A DNA stretch of 64,000 bases from Psychroflexus longus (GTDB lineage Bacteria; Bacteroidota; Bacteroidia; Flavobacteriales; Flavobacteriaceae). Within the stretch, counting starts at the first letter, position 1. Every line of letters starts with the position of its first letter. Below are positions 1 through 7,498 of the stretch, one piece after another. The stretch lies in contig NZ_JAIQZE010000010.1 in assembly GCF_020164595.1 (NCBI RefSeq), positions 1-64,000 of the forward strand, written 5' to 3'. The notes beneath the pieces are model-generated. The model was not told the DNA's origin. It ran no database searches and was given only the letters and a program-made list of their open reading frames with translations. Made by a program: the position numbers and the translations under genes.

Positions 1-86
1 ATTTCTTCGACTACCTGAAGCTTAAAAGAAAGCGAATAATCTTTTTGGGTTCGCTTTACATACCCTTTATTTGTTGGTGATTCCAT
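1..86 (-). CDS. IS3-family transposase OrfA, N-terminal fragment
   Basis: The ATG at 86 opens a reading frame of 28 complete codons that runs off the left edge. The peptide starts MESPTNKGYVKRTQKDYSLS and continues FKLQVVEE, which resembles the first helix of the OrfA helix-turn-helix protein that binds the ends of IS3/IS150-type elements. OrfA normally acts with OrfB, an integrase made by frameshifting, which would lie outside the window. The frame is intact as far as it is visible. Assignment rests on a short peptide and is moderately sure. Confidence 0.6.
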   Translation of the reverse strand, partial: MESPTNKGYVKRTQKDYSLSFKLQVVEE

Positions 87-127
87 ATACACTTGATTTT
101 AGTGTATCGCTATATTAGGACGGGACA
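1..127 (-). mobile_element. End of an IS3-family insertion sequence (partial)
   Basis: The left edge of the window holds the 5' end of an insertion sequence read on the minus strand. Position 127 is the likely outer tip: the minus strand there begins TGTCCCGTCCTAATATAG, and IS3-family elements characteristically begin 5'-TG. About 40 bases inward an OrfA-like reading frame starts at 86. Only one end is in the window, so neither the other inverted repeat nor the target-site duplication can be checked. The family assignment comes from the encoded peptide and the TG tip together. Confidence 0.6.
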
Positions 128-141
128 TAAAATTTAAAAAA

Positions 142-170
142 AACGGCAACTGAAAAGTTGCCGTTTTTTT
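142..170 (-). terminator. Rho-independent terminator after the YciO-like gene
   Basis: The perfect stem AACGGCAAC / GTTGCCGTT with a six-base loop is flanked by A and T tracts, so it gives a U-run on the minus strand just past the stop codon at 175. It also has a T-run on the plus strand, so it may act in both directions and insulate the gene from the adjacent insertion sequence. Confidence 0.85.
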
Positions 171-174
171 TGCT

Positions 175-792
175 TTAAATATTAGCAGAACCTTTACCTT
201 GCCTTATAAGCTCGGGTTCTTGCTGTGTTAAATCAATGACCGTAGAAGCCATATTATCCCCATAACCAGCGTCTATAACTATGTCCACAAGTTTATCCCA
301 TTTTTCTGCAATGAGTTCTGGATCTGTTGTATATTCTACAACATCATCATCATCTTTGATTGATGTTGAAATGATAGGATTACCAAGATGTTGAACAAGC
401 ATTTGCGCTATTTTATTATCTGGAACTCTTATACCAACTGTTTTTTTCTTCTTAAATACTGAAGGTAAATTATTATTACCTGGCAATATGAAAGTGTAAG
501 GACCCGGTAAATTACGCTTTAAAATTTTGAAGGTTGCTGAATCAAGCTGAGCTACATATTCAGAAAGGTTGCTTAAGTTTTCGCAAACAAAGGAGAAATT
601 TGCTTTTTCAAGTTTCACGCCTTTGAGACGTGCAATTTTTTCTAAAGCTTTTGTGTTATTTATGTCACACCCAAGTCCATAAACGGTGTCTGTAGGGTAA
701 ATTACCAATCCACCATCTTTAAGAACTTTTGCAATGCGCTTTATTTCTTTTTCTGAAGGATTTTCTTCGTAAAGTTTGATGAGTTCTGCCAT
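175..792 (-). CDS. yciO: Sua5/YciO/YrdC-family protein, YciO-like
   Basis: This 205-residue protein belongs to the YrdC/Sua5 superfamily, whose best-known members make threonylcarbamoyl-AMP for the t6A modification of tRNAs. The nucleotide pocket signature IYPTDTVYGLGC lies near residues 31-42 and GIRVPDN near residue 120. Its length and the segments NFSFVCENLSNLSEY, PGPYTFILPG and NPIISTSI match the YciO branch (about 206 residues) better than the longer Sua5 branch. Whether it is the cell's t6A synthase or a paralogue cannot be decided here. It is followed by a strong terminator and preceded by the channel/helicase pair on the same strand after 35 bases. Confidence 0.88.
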   Translation of the reverse strand: MAELIKLYEENPSEKEIKRIAKVLKDGGLVIYPTDTVYGLGCDINNTKALEKIARLKGVKLEKANFSFVCENLSNLSEYVAQLDSATFKILKRNLPGPYTFILPGNNNLPSVFKKKKTVGIRVPDNKIAQMLVQHLGNPIISTSIKDDDDVVEYTTDPELIAEKWDKLVDIVIDAGYGDNMASTVIDLTQQEPELIRQGKGSANI

Positions 793-827
793 GTTCTTAT
801 GATTAAAATGAATTCTAATTTACGAAA

Positions 828-1463
828 TTATTCACCTATAGATGATCTTTTTTTGATGGTATTCACTTTATCTGTAATATAAGATACGATAGTACCAAAA
901 ATAGCTATTCCATTAAGAATTAAAATGCTTGTGACAAGTTTGCCTGGATTTGTTACCGGATAATAATCTCCATAGCCAACTGTTGTGATTGTGATATAGC
1001 TCCACCATAAGGCATCTTCAGCCGTTTGAATATTACCTACATCTTCTTCTAAGTACAAAACCAACGTTGAACTCAAAATTAATGTTATGGTAGATACGAA
1101 AACTATCAATCCATAGAGGCTTGCTTTTTTGTTGGTAATAATAAATTTATAAAGCCTGTTAAAAGATTTTATTATTCGTAACACTCTAAAAATTCTAAGA
1201 ACTCTAATGTATCTCAATTGATTTATAACAGGAAGAGAAGACAACAAGTCCAACCAGCCGTAGGTGTAGAAATACCGCCATCGTTTTTTTCTTTTGTATA
1301 ACTGTACAAAGAAATCATACAAAAAAATCATGCAAAGCCCGAAATCGTAATAATGAATTAGGCGATATAGCTCAGAATCCTTTTCAATGAAGAAAGTAAA
1401 ACTCAACAGTATGATACTGAATATTGATAATAGCGCAACAATGAGTTTGGTGACTGTTAACAT
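828..1463 (-). CDS. Voltage-gated-type potassium channel (six-TM ion transporter)
   Basis: This 211-residue membrane protein has the layout of a small bacterial voltage-gated potassium channel. An arginine-rich S4-like helix (RYIRVLRIFRVLRIIKSF, about residues 84-101) precedes a pore loop with the selectivity filter TTVGYGD near residue 160, and hydrophobic segments fit S1-S6. There is no C-terminal RCK/TrkA-N domain, so any gating ligand domain is absent. The start codon overlaps the stop of uvrD by one base (TAATG), so the two are translationally coupled, an odd but common kind of pairing in flavobacteria that need not mean shared function. Confidence 0.9.
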   Translation of the reverse strand: MLTVTKLIVALLSIFSIILLSFTFFIEKDSELYRLIHYYDFGLCMIFLYDFFVQLYKRKKRWRYFYTYGWLDLLSSLPVINQLRYIRVLRIFRVLRIIKSFNRLYKFIITNKKASLYGLIVFVSTITLILSSTLVLYLEEDVGNIQTAEDALWWSYITITTVGYGDYYPVTNPGKLVTSILILNGIAIFGTIVSYITDKVNTIKKRSSIGE

Positions 1464-3781
1464 TAAGAGATAACTTTAAGTTTAGCAAACTTCAGGATGA
1501 GGTTTTTAACTCCTCCATTTTCAAATTTGATGGCCGCTTTTTTATCCATACCCGCACCTTCAACTTTTAAAACCTCACCTTTTCCAAATCGTGTGTGTTC
1601 AACAATTTGCCCTTCATCTAGTTGTACCGGCTTAGCCTTTTTTGTAGGAAGTTCGTCACCTTCTGGCTTTACTTTCCTGAGTCGCCTTAGTTGTTGCTCT
1701 GTTGGTTTATGACTTGGGGGAGGTGTTCCATTGGTTGGTTTGGTTTGTCTTAATTTACTTTTATCGACATCGTCAAAAATATCCTTATCAATTAATGATT
1801 TGTATCTGTAATCATCTTTGGGAATCATGTAGTCCAGATACTGATCGTCAATTTCTTCGATAAATCGACTGGGTTCAGCATCGATTAATTTTCCCCATCT
1901 ATATCGGGAAAGCACATAAGTCAAGTAAGCTTCCTTCTCAGCTCGTGTAAGTGCGACATAAAACAAACGTCGTTCTTCTTCCAGTTCGGACCTTGTGTTC
2001 ATACTCATTGCGGAAGGAAAGAGGTCTTCTTCAAGACCAACTATATACACATAAGGAAACTCTAGTCCTTTTGCCAGGTGAATAGTCATGAGGGCAACCC
2101 GGTCTTCGTCTGCCGTTTCTTTATCCAGGTCGGTAGCCAAAGCAACATCTTCCATAAATTCTGAAAGAGATCCTTTAGCATCCACCAGTTCTTTTTGACC
2201 TTCCACAAAATCACTGATACCATTTAAAAGCTCTTCAATATTTTCAATTCTGGCAATGCCTTCTGGTGTACCGTCTTTTTTAAATTCCTGAAGAAGTCCT
2301 GTTTTTTTGGAGACAATTTCTGTGATCTCAAGGGCATTCAAATTTTCATTCTGTATTTGAAAACTCTTGACCATATTCACAAAGTTGGTCAGTTTGGTCT
2401 GAGTCCCTCTGTTGATTTTGAGATCCAGCTTTCCAATGTTTTCTATAATTTCAAAAATTGTTCTTTTATAGTGATTTGCCGCTAGTGTCAATTTATCTAA
2501 GGTCGTTTGTCCAATCCCTCGAGAAGGATAATTGATGACACGTTTTAAGGATTCCTCGTCTTTTGGATTTATAATTAATCTCAAATAGGCAAGAACATCT
2601 TTTATTTCTTTACGCTGATAAAAGGACAACCCCCCATAAATTCTGTAGGGAATATCTTTCCGTCTTAAAGCATCTTCAATGGCTCTACTTTGTGCATTGG
2701 TTCGGTATAAAACGGCAAAATCTCCATTTTTAGCACCCTCCTGCATGCGTTTTTCGGTGACAGAGCTCGCCACAAATCGACCTTCTTCGGCATCGTTGAT
2801 AAGGCGATTTACATGAATTTTAGAGCCATCTGTATTTTGTGTCCAGACTATCTTATCCAGCTTGGTTTTATTTTTTTCAATGATGGAGTTTGCTGCTTCT
2901 ACGATGTTTTTTGTGGATCTATAGTTCTGCTCTAACCTGTAGGACTTGACATCGTCATAGTCCTTTTGAAAATTCAAAATGTTATTGATGTTTGCTCCTC
3001 GAAACGCATAAATACTCTGAGCATCATCTCCTACGACACAAATGTTCTGAAATCTATCGCTAAGAGCTCTTACAATCAAATATTGAGAATGGTTCGTATC
3101 CTGATACTCGTCGACTAAAATGTATTTGAATTTCTGCTGATACTTAGCCAGCACATCCGGGAAACGCGTTAAAAGTTCGTTGGTTCTCAACAGTAAATCA
3201 TCGAAATCCATAGCGCCAGATTTGAAGCAGCGATCTACGTATTCCTGGTAGATATCGCCCATACGAGGACGTTTAGCCATAGCATCAGCTTCCTGCAATT
3301 CTGGGTTTTGATGATAAGCTTTAACAGTAATCAGGCTGTTTTTAAATGAGGAAATTCTCGATTGAATTTGTTTATATTTATAAATGTCCTTGTCGAGATT
3401 CTTTTCTTTAATGATTGTTCTAATCAGTTGTTGAGAATCATTACTATCGTAAATCGTAAAATTGGAGGGAAAGCCAAGTTTATCGCCTTCGAACCTCAAT
3501 ATTTTTGCAAATACGGAGTGGAAGGTTCCCATCCATAAGTTTTTTGCTTCAGGACCAACAATTTCAGAAATCCTGTTTTTCATTTCTCTTGCAGCCTTAT
3601 TGGTAAAAGTAAGTGCGAGAATATTGAAAGAATCGACACCTTCACTCATCAAATACGCAATTCTGTAAGTAAGAACTCTGGTCTTACCAGATCCAGCACC
3701 AGCGATAACGATCATAGGACCATCTTTCTGCAAGACAGCCTCGCGCTGAGCATCGTTCAATTGTTCAATATAGTTCTGCAA
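1463..3781 (-). CDS. uvrD: UvrD/PcrA-type superfamily 1 DNA helicase
   Basis: This 772-residue protein is an ATP-dependent 3'-5' DNA helicase used in excision and mismatch repair and replication restart. All SF1A motifs are present: GAGSGKT (residues 28-34), DEYQDTN, GDDAQSIYAFRGA, TIHLAKGLEFPYV and YVALTRA. The C-terminal segment EHTRFGKGEVLKVEG is the Tudor-like tail that PcrA uses to meet RNA polymerase. The start codon is TTG at 3781; no in-frame ATG exists upstream, and the next residues MQNYIEQLNDAQREAV fit the usual family start. A TAATTTTG box on the minus strand at 3820-3813 is a plausible promoter element. Confidence 0.96.
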   Translation of the reverse strand: MQNYIEQLNDAQREAVLQKDGPMIVIAGAGSGKTRVLTYRIAYLMSEGVDSFNILALTFTNKAAREMKNRISEIVGPEAKNLWMGTFHSVFAKILRFEGDKLGFPSNFTIYDSNDSQQLIRTIIKEKNLDKDIYKYKQIQSRISSFKNSLITVKAYHQNPELQEADAMAKRPRMGDIYQEYVDRCFKSGAMDFDDLLLRTNELLTRFPDVLAKYQQKFKYILVDEYQDTNHSQYLIVRALSDRFQNICVVGDDAQSIYAFRGANINNILNFQKDYDDVKSYRLEQNYRSTKNIVEAANSIIEKNKTKLDKIVWTQNTDGSKIHVNRLINDAEEGRFVASSVTEKRMQEGAKNGDFAVLYRTNAQSRAIEDALRRKDIPYRIYGGLSFYQRKEIKDVLAYLRLIINPKDEESLKRVINYPSRGIGQTTLDKLTLAANHYKRTIFEIIENIGKLDLKINRGTQTKLTNFVNMVKSFQIQNENLNALEITEIVSKKTGLLQEFKKDGTPEGIARIENIEELLNGISDFVEGQKELVDAKGSLSEFMEDVALATDLDKETADEDRVALMTIHLAKGLEFPYVYIVGLEEDLFPSAMSMNTRSELEEERRLFYVALTRAEKEAYLTYVLSRYRWGKLIDAEPSRFIEEIDDQYLDYMIPKDDYRYKSLIDKDIFDDVDKSKLRQTKPTNGTPPPSHKPTEQQLRRLRKVKPEGDELPTKKAKPVQLDEGQIVEHTRFGKGEVLKVEGAGMDKKAAIKFENGGVKNLILKFAKLKVIS

Positions 3782-3895
3782 GAGTTGAATTTTTAAATTA
3801 TTACAATCACTTCAAAATTAGTGAATTTTGTAAGCATTTAGTGGGATATCATCTTTAAAAATTAAATCTCTAAACCTAAACTAAGGTTTAATATT

Positions 3896-3903
3896 TATAT
3901 TTG
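3896..3903 (+). promoter_or_regulatory. Bacteroidota -7 box TATATTTG
   Basis: TATATTTG fits the TAnnTTTG -7 consensus and lies 14 bases before the ATG at 3918. No clear TTG element is found 17-20 bases upstream, so this is a half-supported promoter. Confidence 0.45.
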
Positions 3904-3917
3904 AAAAAAACTTCATA

Positions 3918-4442
3918 ATGGTATCATCTTCAGAATTTTTAAACTATTTGGCTTATTTGCTTCCTGCACTTATTGCTGGTGGTATAGGCTATTATTTTTT
4001 TAAAACTTATGTAGATCACCAAAAGGAGATGCAGTATCTAGTCCTAAGGAAAGAAAATAGGAGTGAGGTTCTTCCATTGCGACTTCAGGCCTTTGAGCGT
4101 TTGGTGCTCTTTCTTGAGCGTATATCTCCAGGCCAGCTTTTATCTCGGGTAAAACCTGTAGGTGATGATAAATATGATTATGAAAATCTTCTTATTGCTT
4201 CTATAGAGCAGGAATTTGAGCACAATCTTGTGCAACAAGTGTATGTAAGTCAGAAATGCTGGGATGCCATAAAGGCTTCCAAAAATTCGACCATTTCACT
4301 TATTCGACATACGAATATGAGTGATAAAATCACCAATGCTCAAAAGTTAAGAGAGGTTATTTTGACAGATTTACTGGAAAAGTCATCTCCAAGCGACACA
4401 GGTATTGCTTTTGTTAAAAATGAGATCAAACATCTTTTTTAG
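3918..4442 (+). CDS. Conserved membrane-anchored protein of unknown function (possibly DUF7935)
   Basis: This 174-residue protein has one N-terminal membrane helix (about residues 8-28, YLLPALIAGGIGYYFF) followed by a soluble cytoplasm-facing part. The segment LPLRLQAFERLVLFLERISPGQLL near residue 52 resembles a conserved flavobacterial family I associate with DUF7935, whose function is unknown. It stands alone on the plus strand and its TAG overlaps the stop codon of the convergent aminopeptidase gene by four bases. No catalytic motif is visible. Confidence 0.75.
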   Translation: MVSSSEFLNYLAYLLPALIAGGIGYYFFKTYVDHQKEMQYLVLRKENRSEVLPLRLQAFERLVLFLERISPGQLLSRVKPVGDDKYDYENLLIASIEQEFEHNLVQQVYVSQKCWDAIKASKNSTISLIRHTNMSDKITNAQKLREVILTDLLEKSSPSDTGIAFVKNEIKHLF

Positions 4443-6517
4443 TATCTGTTATTAAAAAAGGTTTTTTCTTTTGTAGAAAAGTTATCCCTCAGTTTTAGAA
4501 GTGCGTTTTTATGAAGATCAGATTTCATCAGTGTGTCCAATAGCTCTCTGCAAAATTTCTTGAACTGCCAAACAGGATGGAAAACACCTTCCATCAAATC
4601 CTTGTAATTATCTTCAGTGAATGTATTAATTTGATATAAATACCCAAAAGCATGGCGCCTTATTTGGTAAGGATAGCCTGGTTGAGTGTGACTGCTTAAT
4701 TCAGAATAAACTTTTGATTTCTCTTTTGGATTATAATCTGAAGTTGCAAGATTTAAGGTCAGCCATAAAAGTTTCACATTTTTATCCTGAAAGCCTGTGA
4801 TGTTATTTGTTCGATCCAGGTACTCGTGCCTGTCCTCTGGGAAAGACATCCATAGGTGTAATAGTGCTTTTTCTATTGTCGTGTATGACTTGTCATCAAG
4901 TAAAGTCTCGTAATCGGTTTTGAGAGCTTTTGGAACGGCCGTAAGAGAATTTGCTACAGCCTGACGAACGTAAAGATTATTTGTTTTTAGAGCCTTTCGG
5001 TACAAGGGTAGTGAAAGTTCAGGTTCATTACTGTTTAGTTGATAAACCGCTTCTTGTCCTAAATAATCATTGACAGGAAAATCAAGAGCTTCATCAAGCC
5101 TTTCAGTTTTAAAAGTTAGTCGCGTTTCTCTAAAAGCCACTAATTTCATGTAGTCTTGAATAAACTCATTTTTTTTCAAAAATTCCAAAGTTTCTCTCGA
5201 TTGGAAAGCCTTCTGGTTTAGCCATCTTTCTTTATAATTAGTGAGCGGTTGGCCGTATTCGAGTTCCACTTCATTCATAAAATCGTCTGTAGTCACATTT
5301 TTGAAAGTATATTTGTTTAGATAATTTTTTACGGCATTTTCAAAAACAGTTTCACCTACAATTTCTTTCAAAATGATAAGCGCCCAAGCTCCTTTTTGGT
5401 AATAGGTAAGGGAAGAGCCGCCGGGACTTACTAGAATCTGGCCTTTGCCTGTATCGCTTAAGGTTTTAAGTTCTTCTGCAGTTTTATAGATTTTGAAGTA
5501 ATAATAATCCTCCCCAAAAATTTCTCGTTCAGCTTCCAGAGCATAAAAGGTTGCAAAACCCTCATGGAGCCAATGATGGCGAGAGGAAGTTTCAGTAACT
5601 AGATTTCCAAACCATTGGTGAGCAAGCTCATGCGCCTGCACGTTGACAAAGCTCTGGTCGTTTAAACCTATATCATCAACTACAAATTCTTCAGAAAATA
5701 TATTAAGTGTAGTGTTTTCCATGCCAGCGTACAAAAAATCCCTCACAGGGACTTGCTTAAAATTCTGCCATGGATAGTTAACATTGATTTTGCTTTCCAG
5801 AAAATTAAAGATTTTGTTATGATGCTTATAGGTGGAATTCACTTTATCTGCATGTTTGGTTTCAAGATATAACTGAAGGGGAGTGCCATTATTACTTTTG
5901 CTTGTCGATCTCCTGAAGTGACCCATAGCAAAAGCAACGAGATAACTGCTCATAGGATTTTGCATTTCAAACGTCCACGATTTATGATTCAATCGATTTC
6001 TGGTTCGGGAAAGTTTGCCGTTAGCCATAACCTCATAATTCTTTGGTGCATTATAAGTGATATTAAAAATGAGTTTATCATTCATATCATCCAGGCTTGG
6101 TAACCAATGTGAGGTATATTTGCCTTGACCTTGTGTCCAGACTTGAGAAGGATAAGCTTTCAAATCTGAATTGAACCCAACAAAATAAACAGTTTGCCGT
6201 GGCTTTGCTTCATAAGAGAATTCTGCAGTGTATTCTGTATTTTCCTTAAAATTACTGGTGATCCATATCTTATCGTCCTCTTGAACAATCTTGAAAGGGT
6301 TTGTTTCAGAAGTCTTAATCTTCATATTTACCCCGTCCAAGAATACCGAATCTATGTTTTGAAGTGCTTTAAATTTGACTTGAATATTTCCTTTGATTTT
6401 AAACTCAAGGGTATCAACTTCAACTTCAGCCTCCATTTTCAAGAAGTCTACTTTATCAGTTTGCTGGCTAAATCCAATAGCAGAGTAGAGTAGTAAAAGT
6501 ATTGTCAGCTTTTGCAT
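4439..6517 (-). CDS. Secreted M1-family metalloaminopeptidase
   Basis: This is a zinc aminopeptidase of the M1 (gluzincin) family of about 692 residues. It carries the zinc motif HELAH with the third ligand Glu 18 residues later in HEGFATFYALE (residues 296-319 from this start), and the substrate-recognition motif GMENTT. An N-terminal signal peptide (MQKLTILLLLYSAIGFSQQ) sends it to the periplasm or outside. An in-frame ATG at 6541 would add eight residues, but it lies at the tail of the upstream terminator and before a TACCTTTG promoter box at 6529-6522, so the ATG at 6517 is preferred. It follows three SusCD importers on the same strand, which suggests a role in using imported or external peptides. 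HEAT-like C-terminal half. Confidence 0.93.
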   Translation of the reverse strand: MQKLTILLLLYSAIGFSQQTDKVDFLKMEAEVEVDTLEFKIKGNIQVKFKALQNIDSVFLDGVNMKIKTSETNPFKIVQEDDKIWITSNFKENTEYTAEFSYEAKPRQTVYFVGFNSDLKAYPSQVWTQGQGKYTSHWLPSLDDMNDKLIFNITYNAPKNYEVMANGKLSRTRNRLNHKSWTFEMQNPMSSYLVAFAMGHFRRSTSKSNNGTPLQLYLETKHADKVNSTYKHHNKIFNFLESKINVNYPWQNFKQVPVRDFLYAGMENTTLNIFSEEFVVDDIGLNDQSFVNVQAHELAHQWFGNLVTETSSRHHWLHEGFATFYALEAEREIFGEDYYYFKIYKTAEELKTLSDTGKGQILVSPGGSSLTYYQKGAWALIILKEIVGETVFENAVKNYLNKYTFKNVTTDDFMNEVELEYGQPLTNYKERWLNQKAFQSRETLEFLKKNEFIQDYMKLVAFRETRLTFKTERLDEALDFPVNDYLGQEAVYQLNSNEPELSLPLYRKALKTNNLYVRQAVANSLTAVPKALKTDYETLLDDKSYTTIEKALLHLWMSFPEDRHEYLDRTNNITGFQDKNVKLLWLTLNLATSDYNPKEKSKVYSELSSHTQPGYPYQIRRHAFGYLYQINTFTEDNYKDLMEGVFHPVWQFKKFCRELLDTLMKSDLHKNALLKLRDNFSTKEKTFFNNRY

Positions 6518-6521
6518 GTTC

Positions 6522-6529
6522 CAAAGGTA
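6522..6529 (-). promoter_or_regulatory. -7 box TACCTTTG four bases from the aminopeptidase ATG
   Basis: TACCTTTG matches TAnnTTTG exactly on the minus strand and is separated from the ATG at 6517 by only GAAC. Transcription should begin at or within a base or two of the start codon, implying a leaderless mRNA. There is no clear -33 TTG. Confidence 0.5.
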
Positions 6530-6541
6530 AGGCTTGGCCAT

Positions 6542-6573
6542 AAAAAAAACCTGCTAGAATTCTCTAGCAGGTT
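6542..6573 (-). terminator. Terminator of the first SusCD operon
   Basis: A perfect 11-bp stem (AACCTGCTAGA / TCTAGCAGGTT, loop ATTC) is followed on the minus strand by eight U residues. The same hairpin recurs after the other two SusD genes at 12906-12935 and 18185-18214. Confidence 0.92.
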
Positions 6574-6612
6574 TAAAGTTTTAGATAACGAATTAATCGT
6601 CTATCAATTATT

Positions 6613-7485
6613 TTACAATCTGTAATCTAATCTACAGTAGTCAATTAGTTCAGTATCCACTAATGGCCCTGGACCTGCATCTATTACAGTATTGCCATTT
6701 GCAGCTCTAACTTGGAAGCTAACTTCCCCATCAAAATCTCCAGATGAGAAAACAACTGAAACAACATCAGTGTCAGGTGGAACTATAAAGCTTGCTGTTC
6801 CTGAGCCACCATCATCCAAACCAAACCTTGTTTCAACTCCGTCAACAGTGACAATCAGTTCTGCACCATTCCAGCCATCACCAAAACTATCTTGTTGATC
6901 TATAACCCATGTTCCTGGTACAGGCTGTGCTGGTTGACAAATTAGGTTCATGCTGTATTGAAAAGGAGAACGGTAAAATCCTCCACCAGATACCACTGCA
7001 TTTACATTTGTACTCGTAAATACCCTGCCGTCATTCATGACTAGTTCCATACGGATATTGATTCGCCCACCAAGTGCATAGTCTGTATCATTTATACCAA
7101 AGAAATCGTCAAATTCATCTCCAGTAAAATCAAAATTCAAAACTGGATATTCACTACTATTGTCCAAGTCTGCTGGAGAAAACGTCTCGAAGAGAGTTTC
7201 ATCTTGAGTAACGTTGTCTGGATCAGATGCATCTCTATTATCAGTAAAAGATAAGAATACATCAATTTTCTCGAAATCTTGACCACGTTGATCTATAACT
7301 TCAGCAGACACTGAAATTAAATTATCTTCACCTACTTCAAACTCCAAGTTCGTTTCGATAGTTTTTAGTACAGTGCCTCTTTCAGTAGTTTCCTGTAGAA
7401 CTTCTGTTACTTTCTCTGTATCACTACAACCAACTAGAAAAGCAAGAACTGTAATGATACTTATTTGTTTTATGAGTGTTTTCAT
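6613..7485 (-). CDS. Surface-type lipoprotein in a SusCD operon
   Basis: This 290-residue protein has a lipoprotein signal ending LVGC (Cys20) followed by acidic residues, so it should be anchored in the outer membrane. The middle region is beta-rich and unrecognised. The C-terminal part holds DSFGDGWNGAEL near residue 200, a motif found in many Bacteroidota extracellular beta-sandwich modules, and ends in a short tail. It is the third gene after SusC and SusD, 13 bases past SusD, the usual place for a surface glycan- or ligand-binding lipoprotein that helps the importer. The actual ligand is unknown. Confidence 0.8.
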   Translation of the reverse strand: MKTLIKQISIITVLAFLVGCSDTEKVTEVLQETTERGTVLKTIETNLEFEVGEDNLISVSAEVIDQRGQDFEKIDVFLSFTDNRDASDPDNVTQDETLFETFSPADLDNSSEYPVLNFDFTGDEFDDFFGINDTDYALGGRINIRMELVMNDGRVFTSTNVNAVVSGGGFYRSPFQYSMNLICQPAQPVPGTWVIDQQDSFGDGWNGAELIVTVDGVETRFGLDDGGSGTASFIVPPDTDVVSVVFSSGDFDGEVSFQVRAANGNTVIDAGPGPLVDTELIDYCRLDYRL

Positions 7486-7498
7486 TTTAATATTTGTT

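Noticed and set aside
6518-6541. Aminopeptidase start at 6541
   Set aside because: This ATG directly follows the terminator U-run and precedes a promoter box; the signal peptide starts cleanly at 6517.
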